From NCBI GenBank assembly GCA_003506795.1, contig DNYO01000206.1:1-17177 (forward strand): 17,177 nt of DNA, in the 5' to 3' direction. The DNA comes from Deltaproteobacteria bacterium. GTDB taxonomy: Bacteria > Desulfobacterota > Syntrophorhabdia > Syntrophorhabdales > Syntrophorhabdaceae. The number at the start of each line of letters is the position of its first letter. Position 1 is the stretch's first letter. Under the pieces are notes generated by a model, which was not told where the DNA came from, searched no databases, and worked only from the letters and a program-made list of their open reading frames with translations. Below are positions 13,089 to 17,177 of the stretch, in pieces. The translations under genes were made by a program, and so were the position numbers.

Positions 13089-14257
13089 ACGATAATGATG
13101 TTTTCATCAATATCAGTGATTATCCGGCATTTTCCGTTCGTGTAGTGGACAGTGTTTTCGTATCCACAGCAACCTTTCTTCGGGAAGACCATTTTTGGTT
13201 CGATGGCAAAGACGGCGCCGTCTTCAATGGGATAGGTGTGGGTGGCGGCTATGAACGGAAACTCCGCGAGTTCGATGCCGATACCGTGACCCAGGAACCT
13301 CACCTTGTGGGGTTTGTACCCGAGGTAATAGTCCCCGTATCCGAATTTGTCTCCTAGTTCTTTCGAATATTCGAAGAGCTCCCTGCTCGTATACCCTTCG
13401 ACGACCTTGTCCAGTACACGATCGTGGATCTCCTTGCACACATCATATGCCTTCACAAAGATGTCCGGCATCGAGCCGACTGCATACATCCTTGTTTGGT
13501 CCACCTGATAGCCGTGGTAGCAGATGCCGAAATCGATCAGTATAGGCTCATTTTTCTTGATCTTCTTGAAGCTTGCACCGACGGGAAAGGCGGGGGACAA
13601 GCCGAGGCCACCCATGGGTGAGTCTGACTGGCTCACGATGGACCCGGTACGTCCGCTGAGGATATGCCACGTATAGGCCTCATAATTGAGGGAGCGGACC
13701 CGGAGTAGCCCCTCGTGGCCCAGAGACTTGGCGTAGGCCTCCATTCGGCCCCCCACCTCTATCTCCGTGACGCCTTCGTGAAGGAATTCCGCCACCTTCG
13801 CGTAGACCTTCTTGCCGATCTCGGCAGCCTTGTTCATAAGACCTATCTCAAATGGAGATTTGTACTTGCGGATCTCCTTCGTCAGGGGGGAGCAGTCAAT
13901 GAACTCTATGTCACCGAAAAGTTCCTTGAATTTAACGACGTCGTTGTATGGTATTACGTCAAGCTGCATTCCCAGGCGCTTCATCGGTTTCAAGTGCTGG
14001 GGGATGTCCTTGATCGAGCGGTAAGGCACTATGATCTCAAGACCGGATTCCCTGCGTGCCCTCGATATCTCTCGCTTGACAAAAAGTATGGGGTCCGAGT
14101 CTACAGGAACAAAGAGGAGCGAATCCTGCATCGTGCCGGACAGGTAATAGTAATCGATCTTGTAATGGAAAAAGGCCCCATCGAGAGAGGCCTTTTCCAT
14201 TAATGTCTTCAGTTTACCGATTCGTGCATCAAGTTCTTCTTTTGGTGCGTATTTCAT
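13085..14257 (-). CDS. M24 family (pita-bread fold) peptidase, Xaa-Pro aminopeptidase-like
   Basis: The 390-residue protein has a creatinase-type N-terminal domain (about 1-135) and a pita-bread catalytic domain. The five metal ligands are all present: D242 (LIDFG), D253 (QVDQTR), H324 (GHGIG), E353 (AIEPK) and E367 (GYENT). It should be a dinuclear metallopeptidase releasing N-terminal residues next to proline (XPA or prolidase), although some relatives act on other C-N bonds. It starts 8 bp after dch and its stop overlaps the next start (ATGA), so it is transcribed with dch. No link with aromatic degradation is obvious. Confidence 0.85.
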   Translation of the reverse strand: MKYAPKEELDARIGKLKTLMEKASLDGAFFHYKIDYYYLSGTMQDSLLFVPVDSDPILFVKREISRARRESGLEIIVPYRSIKDIPQHLKPMKRLGMQLDVIPYNDVVKFKELFGDIEFIDCSPLTKEIRKYKSPFEIGLMNKAAEIGKKVYAKVAEFLHEGVTEIEVGGRMEAYAKSLGHEGLLRVRSLNYEAYTWHILSGRTGSIVSQSDSPMGGLGLSPAFPVGASFKKIKKNEPILIDFGICYHGYQVDQTRMYAVGSMPDIFVKAYDVCKEIHDRVLDKVVEGYTSRELFEYSKELGDKFGYGDYYLGYKPHKVRFLGHGIGIELAEFPFIAATHTYPIEDGAVFAIEPKMVFPKKGCCGYENTVHYTNGKCRIITDIDENIIIV

Positions 14258-14265
14258 GCTGCCCG

Positions 14266-15036
14266 TTACTCGTCCTTCCAGACGGCCTTTCTCTTCTCCA
14301 TGAAAGCGCTGATACCTTCGGCGGCGTCCTTCGTTTTCATACAGCCGTCAAGATAGATGATTTCGGACATTCTCAGCGCTTCGAGGAAATTGACGTTCAG
14401 CCCCGCCTTGATGGCGCGTTTGGTCCACATCGCCACAGGTCTGCTCTGTTTCAGGAAGTCGGCCATGAACTTTTCAGCCTCTGCCTTGAAGTTCTCTACA
14501 GGCAGAACGACGTTTACCAGGCCCATTGCCTGTGCTTCTTTCGCTCCTATGATCTTGCCTGTCAGGAGAAGTTCGTAGGTGTTCTTGAGGCCGATGATCT
14601 TCGGGAACCATGCCGCGGCGATGGGAGGGAAGACCCCGACAGCAATCTCGGGCTGGCCGATTTTCGCTTTTTCAGATGCGATGACGATGTCGCAAAAGCT
14701 CATGAGTTCGCATCCGCCGCCCAGGGACCTTCCGTTCACCAGTGCCACCGTGGTGCAGTCCAGTTCTTCCATGAGCCGGAACATCCTGTGGAAGACCTCG
14801 ATCATGTCGTTGACCTTGTCCGCGGTATGATCTGCCACGTCCACACCGTCACAAAACGCTTTTTCGCCGGCGTGGTCGAAGACGAGAAGCTGGATCGTCG
14901 GATCTTTTTTGACGTCCATGATAGCTTCGTTGATCTCCCTCATCATGAGGATGGTCAACCAGTTTGACACCGGTTCGTTGAGCGTAATCGTTGCGACCTT
15001 GTTCTTTTTTTCAAATGTTATATGTGTAAAGGCCAT
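14266..15036 (-). CDS. dch: Cyclohexa-1,5-diene-1-carbonyl-CoA hydratase
   Basis: A 256-residue crotonase-family protein, the usual Dch/BamR length. Oxyanion-hole segments are AFCDGVD (60-66) and GRSLGGGCEL (102-111); E130 in GQPEI is in the catalytic position. The HTADKVNDMIEVFHRMFRLM stretch and the GVFPP loop (134-138) are characteristic of dienoyl-CoA hydratases of the benzoyl-CoA pathway rather than general enoyl-CoA hydratases. It adds water to the diene made by benzoyl-CoA reductase, giving 6-hydroxycyclohex-1-ene-1-carbonyl-CoA. The two other enzymes of this modified beta-oxidation lie directly upstream, which makes the assignment firm. A strong AAGGAG site precedes the ATG, right after a terminator hairpin. 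Confidence 0.9.
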   Translation of the reverse strand: MAFTHITFEKKNKVATITLNEPVSNWLTILMMREINEAIMDVKKDPTIQLLVFDHAGEKAFCDGVDVADHTADKVNDMIEVFHRMFRLMEELDCTTVALVNGRSLGGGCELMSFCDIVIASEKAKIGQPEIAVGVFPPIAAAWFPKIIGLKNTYELLLTGKIIGAKEAQAMGLVNVVLPVENFKAEAEKFMADFLKQSRPVAMWTKRAIKAGLNVNFLEALRMSEIIYLDGCMKTKDAAEGISAFMEKRKAVWKDE

Positions 15037-15054
15037 GATGCATCTCCTTCTTTC

Positions 15055-15084
15055 AAAAAAAATAGGGGGGAAAAATCCCCCCTA
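15055..15084 (-). terminator. Intercistronic terminator between oah/bamA and dch
   Basis: Minus strand TAGGGGGGA, loop TTTT, TCCCCCCTA, then eight U: a perfect 9-bp GC-rich stem with an ideal U-tract, 16 bp after the bamA stop. The dch ribosome site follows immediately, and no promoter fits between hairpin and dch, so dch must depend on read-through. Confidence 0.85.
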
Positions 15085-15099
15085 AGATATTTTGGTTTT

Positions 15100-16248
15100 C
15101 TACTTCGCCTGCGGTTTCCCGAGGATTTCTCCGAAGTATGCTTCGTTGTTCAGTACGCCGTCGGCGATGAGCTGGCGGTTCTTGATGAAGTCGATGGTGT
15201 CGACGCCTGTGATCTTCTTGGTGTTGAAGGCGCCGAAGCCTGCGAAGGCCTCGCCCATCATATTCGTTCCCAGCCAGTACCTGTGGTCGTTCTTCATGAC
15301 ATCCCAGTAGGATTTTTTCTTCTGGCGGATACCGTCGATGGATTTCATCAGGCAGCCGGGGAAGAGATTGGCGAATGTCCAGACAACTTTGTCGACTTCT
15401 GCGTCGATGAGTGAGAAGTCGTAGTCGTTGTTTTTCAGCTTTTCGTTGACCCACGCGCGGGCGTCTTTTGCTTCCTGGCCCGACTTAGGCTCGCCGTAAA
15501 CGATCTCGCCGTTTTTCACGTAGGCATCGGTGATGACCTGCGGGTTCCGTACCCAGGCTCCCTTGTCGTCCTTCAGGACGGGGAGGACTCTGGAGATGAG
15601 GTTCTTGGCTTTCATCTTGTATGCTGACCACATCTCGCAGCTCACGCAGTTCCACATTGCATCCTCGGCGGAGAGGAACCAGGGGAGGAAGTCTGAAGAA
15701 CCGCCCACAGGGGCTGAACCGTGACGGGGACCGGCCTGGCCGTAAATGGCGAGGTCGGAGGAGATTGCGAGGTCACAGGCAAGGCCGATTTCCTGGCCGC
15801 CGGCCACTCTCATACCGTTTACGCGGCAGATGACCGGTTTCTTGCACATGAGGATGGAGTCAACCATGTTGTTGAAAAGTTCCATGTATGAGCCGTATTC
15901 TTCGGGTCTCATGCTGTAATACTCGGAGTATTCTTTCGTGTTGCCGCCGGTGCAGAAGGCGTTGGGTCCCGTGCCGGTGAATATCGTCGCGACGACGGAA
16001 CGGTCCGTAGAGGAATTCTCGAAGCCGGCGATGACGCCCTTCACCATCTCTGTGGTGTAGGAGTTGTACTGAGTCGGGTTGTTAAGTCTGATCCACGCGG
16101 TGAACAGACCGGGAATCACGTTTCCCTTCGGGTCTTTCAGGGGTCTTTTTTCGTAGACTGTGCAGGGAGCTTCCGTGCCCCACCACTGTGTACCGTGCCT
16201 GTCATGGTTTTTTAATCCGCCTTCTCTTGGCATCCATTCTAATCCCAT
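15100..16248 (-). CDS. oah: 6-oxocyclohex-1-ene-1-carbonyl-CoA hydrolase
   Basis: A 382-residue crotonase-superfamily enzyme, also named BamA; the length and the long N- and C-terminal extensions are those of the BamA family. Family landmarks are WWGTEAPC (22-29), FCTGGNTKEY (98-107) and GMRVAGGQEIGLACDLAIS (145-163) followed by GQAGPRHGSAPVGGSSDF. It hydrates the conjugated double bond and then hydrolytically cleaves the ring between C1 and C6, giving 3-hydroxypimelyl-CoA. bamA is widely used as a marker for anaerobic aromatic degradation. It has an AGGAGG ribosome site and begins 31 bp after had. A terminator hairpin follows its stop. Confidence 0.95.
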   Translation of the reverse strand: MGLEWMPREGGLKNHDRHGTQWWGTEAPCTVYEKRPLKDPKGNVIPGLFTAWIRLNNPTQYNSYTTEMVKGVIAGFENSSTDRSVVATIFTGTGPNAFCTGGNTKEYSEYYSMRPEEYGSYMELFNNMVDSILMCKKPVICRVNGMRVAGGQEIGLACDLAISSDLAIYGQAGPRHGSAPVGGSSDFLPWFLSAEDAMWNCVSCEMWSAYKMKAKNLISRVLPVLKDDKGAWVRNPQVITDAYVKNGEIVYGEPKSGQEAKDARAWVNEKLKNNDYDFSLIDAEVDKVVWTFANLFPGCLMKSIDGIRQKKKSYWDVMKNDHRYWLGTNMMGEAFAGFGAFNTKKITGVDTIDFIKNRQLIADGVLNNEAYFGEILGKPQAK

Positions 16249-16279
16249 ACTTTCCTCCTAAAAGTTTTTGTGTAGAACC

Positions 16280-17177
16280 TTAAAAATCAGGTTTCAAGAC
16301 AACACGTTTTGCAGGCGAGCCTGCCTTGTGAATCTCGTCAAAAGTTGCCGCGATCGTGCTCATGGGCCTTACTTCAACAAAGGGATCGATCTGGATCTTT
16401 TTGCTGAGGACCATGTCGAGGACGATCGGGTAATACTCAGGCAGACAGCCCCAGGTACCGATAACTTCGGCGTCGAAGGCCATCAGTTTGGAGAACATGT
16501 ACTCGCTCTTCGCCATGCCGAAGCCGACGAGAATAAGTTTGCCTACGAAAGAGAGGAGGTCGAGCGAGAGTTCCTGACCTGCCTTGGAGCCGGTAACCTC
16601 GAAGATCTTCCAGCCTGTATTGGGAAGGCCATTGGATTTGCAGATGGTTCTCCATTCGCCGACGACATCTTTGTTGGTTTTGTCGAGGGTGCTGATGACA
16701 TAGTCGCAACCATAGTCAAGGGCCCTTTTGAGTTTCTCGGGGTTCCGGGCGATACCGATGACGGTCTTCGCTCCGAGTGCCTTCACGGTCTGGGCCATGT
16801 ACACGCCCACGCCGCCGGTTGCGCCGATGATGATGACGTTGTCGCCAGGCTGAAGGTCGGCTCTTTTAGATGCCTGGTACGGGGTGGTAACCGCGTCTGC
16901 TACGACGGCAAGCTGTTCCAGAGCGTAACCTTTTTTGTCCTGTACGAGGCACAGGTCGATGGTCGGAACGACGATATGGCTTGCGAAACCGCCGTACACG
17001 CCGATGGAGTTGCCGGGCATCTTCTGCGCCAGACATCTGTTGCCCCTGCCGGTCTTGCAGAGTATGCACTGTCTGCAGGGCATAACGGCGGGGATGATGA
17101 CTTCTTTGCCGATCCAGGCCGGGTCGCCGGCGATAACGGTACCGGCTATCTCATGGCCCAGTGCCAGAGGCGGTTTG
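16280..17177 (-). CDS. had: 6-hydroxycyclohex-1-ene-1-carbonyl-CoA dehydrogenase, C-terminal part, runs off the window
   Basis: About 298 residues of a zinc-type medium-chain dehydrogenase are visible; the first roughly 50-70 are beyond the right edge. The reading frame is open to the end of the window, so an internal ATG at 17083 is not the start. Seen are GHEIAG (catalytic-domain motif near the cut), the structural-zinc cysteines CRQCILCKTGRGNRC, and the Rossmann loop GATGGVGVYMAQT. It oxidises the Dch product to 6-oxocyclohex-1-ene-1-carbonyl-CoA with NAD+ (BamQ is an alternative name). Position directly upstream of oah and dch supports the assignment over a generic alcohol dehydrogenase. 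Confidence 0.9.
   Translation of the reverse strand, partial: KPPLALGHEIAGTVIAGDPAWIGKEVIIPAVMPCRQCILCKTGRGNRCLAQKMPGNSIGVYGGFASHIVVPTIDLCLVQDKKGYALEQLAVVADAVTTPYQASKRADLQPGDNVIIIGATGGVGVYMAQTVKALGAKTVIGIARNPEKLKRALDYGCDYVISTLDKTNKDVVGEWRTICKSNGLPNTGWKIFEVTGSKAGQELSLDLLSFVGKLILVGFGMAKSEYMFSKLMAFDAEVIGTWGCLPEYYPIVLDMVLSKKIQIDPFVEVRPMSTIAATFDEIHKAGSPAKRVVLKPDF

Noticed and set aside
16280..17083. Internal ATG at 17083 as the start of the had gene
   Set aside because: The frame stays open to the window edge and encodes the conserved GHEIAG motif upstream of that methionine, so the gene is simply cut by the window.

Overview
The window looks like the chromosome of an obligately anaerobic bacterium that degrades aromatic compounds. 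Three adjacent genes encode the reactions after benzoyl-CoA ring reduction: Had, Oah/BamA and Dch. A class III (oxygen-sensitive) ribonucleotide reductase operon is also present, and the left edge carries the start of a multi-cluster iron-sulfur protein of the formate dehydrogenase/NuoG type. A syntrophic or sulfate/iron-reducing member of the former Deltaproteobacteria (Syntrophorhabdus-, Syntrophus- or Geobacter-like) fits best. That is inference from gene content; there is no rRNA in the window.

Layout. 1-653 (-): N-terminal part of an Fe-S oxidoreductase subunit. 943-1707 (+): metallo-beta-lactamase-fold hydrolase behind a consensus promoter. 1796-4013 (-): suhB-like phosphatase, a stand-alone V4R-domain protein, and a cytosolic histidine kinase translationally coupled to it. 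4098-5075 (+): GalT-like nucleotidyltransferase, divergent from suhB; both genes appear to make leaderless mRNAs. 5283-8577 (+): two NrdR-type operators, then nrdD, a glutaredoxin-like redoxin and nrdG. 8681-10198 (-): rpoD, with a strong intrinsic terminator inside its own 5' leader. 10426-10881 (+): UspA-family protein. 10958-17177 (-): had (partial), oah/bamA, dch/bamR, an M24 peptidase-like protein, a sugar-phosphate-isomerase-like TIM barrel and radA, all on one strand with short gaps.

How the genes work together. Dch hydrates cyclohexa-1,5-diene-1-carbonyl-CoA, Had oxidises the alcohol to the 6-oxo compound, and BamA adds water and opens the ring to 3-hydroxypimelyl-CoA. A perfect terminator hairpin between bamA and dch probably sets the ratio of the products. 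In the nrd operon, NrdG makes the glycyl radical on NrdD, and the redoxin between them is a plausible reductant. The V4R protein and kinase together look like a soluble ligand-sensing pair without a response regulator in view.

The most unusual structures are these. (1) Two copies of an inverted-repeat element built from (R)GGTAAT heptamers lie between convergent gene pairs and supply the last codons and the TAA stop of both minus-strand genes. (2) A 13-bp-stem terminator sits between the rpoD promoter and start codon. (3) The divergent suhB/galT promoters place +1 at or next to both start codons. No insertion sequence, tRNA, rRNA or CRISPR array was seen.
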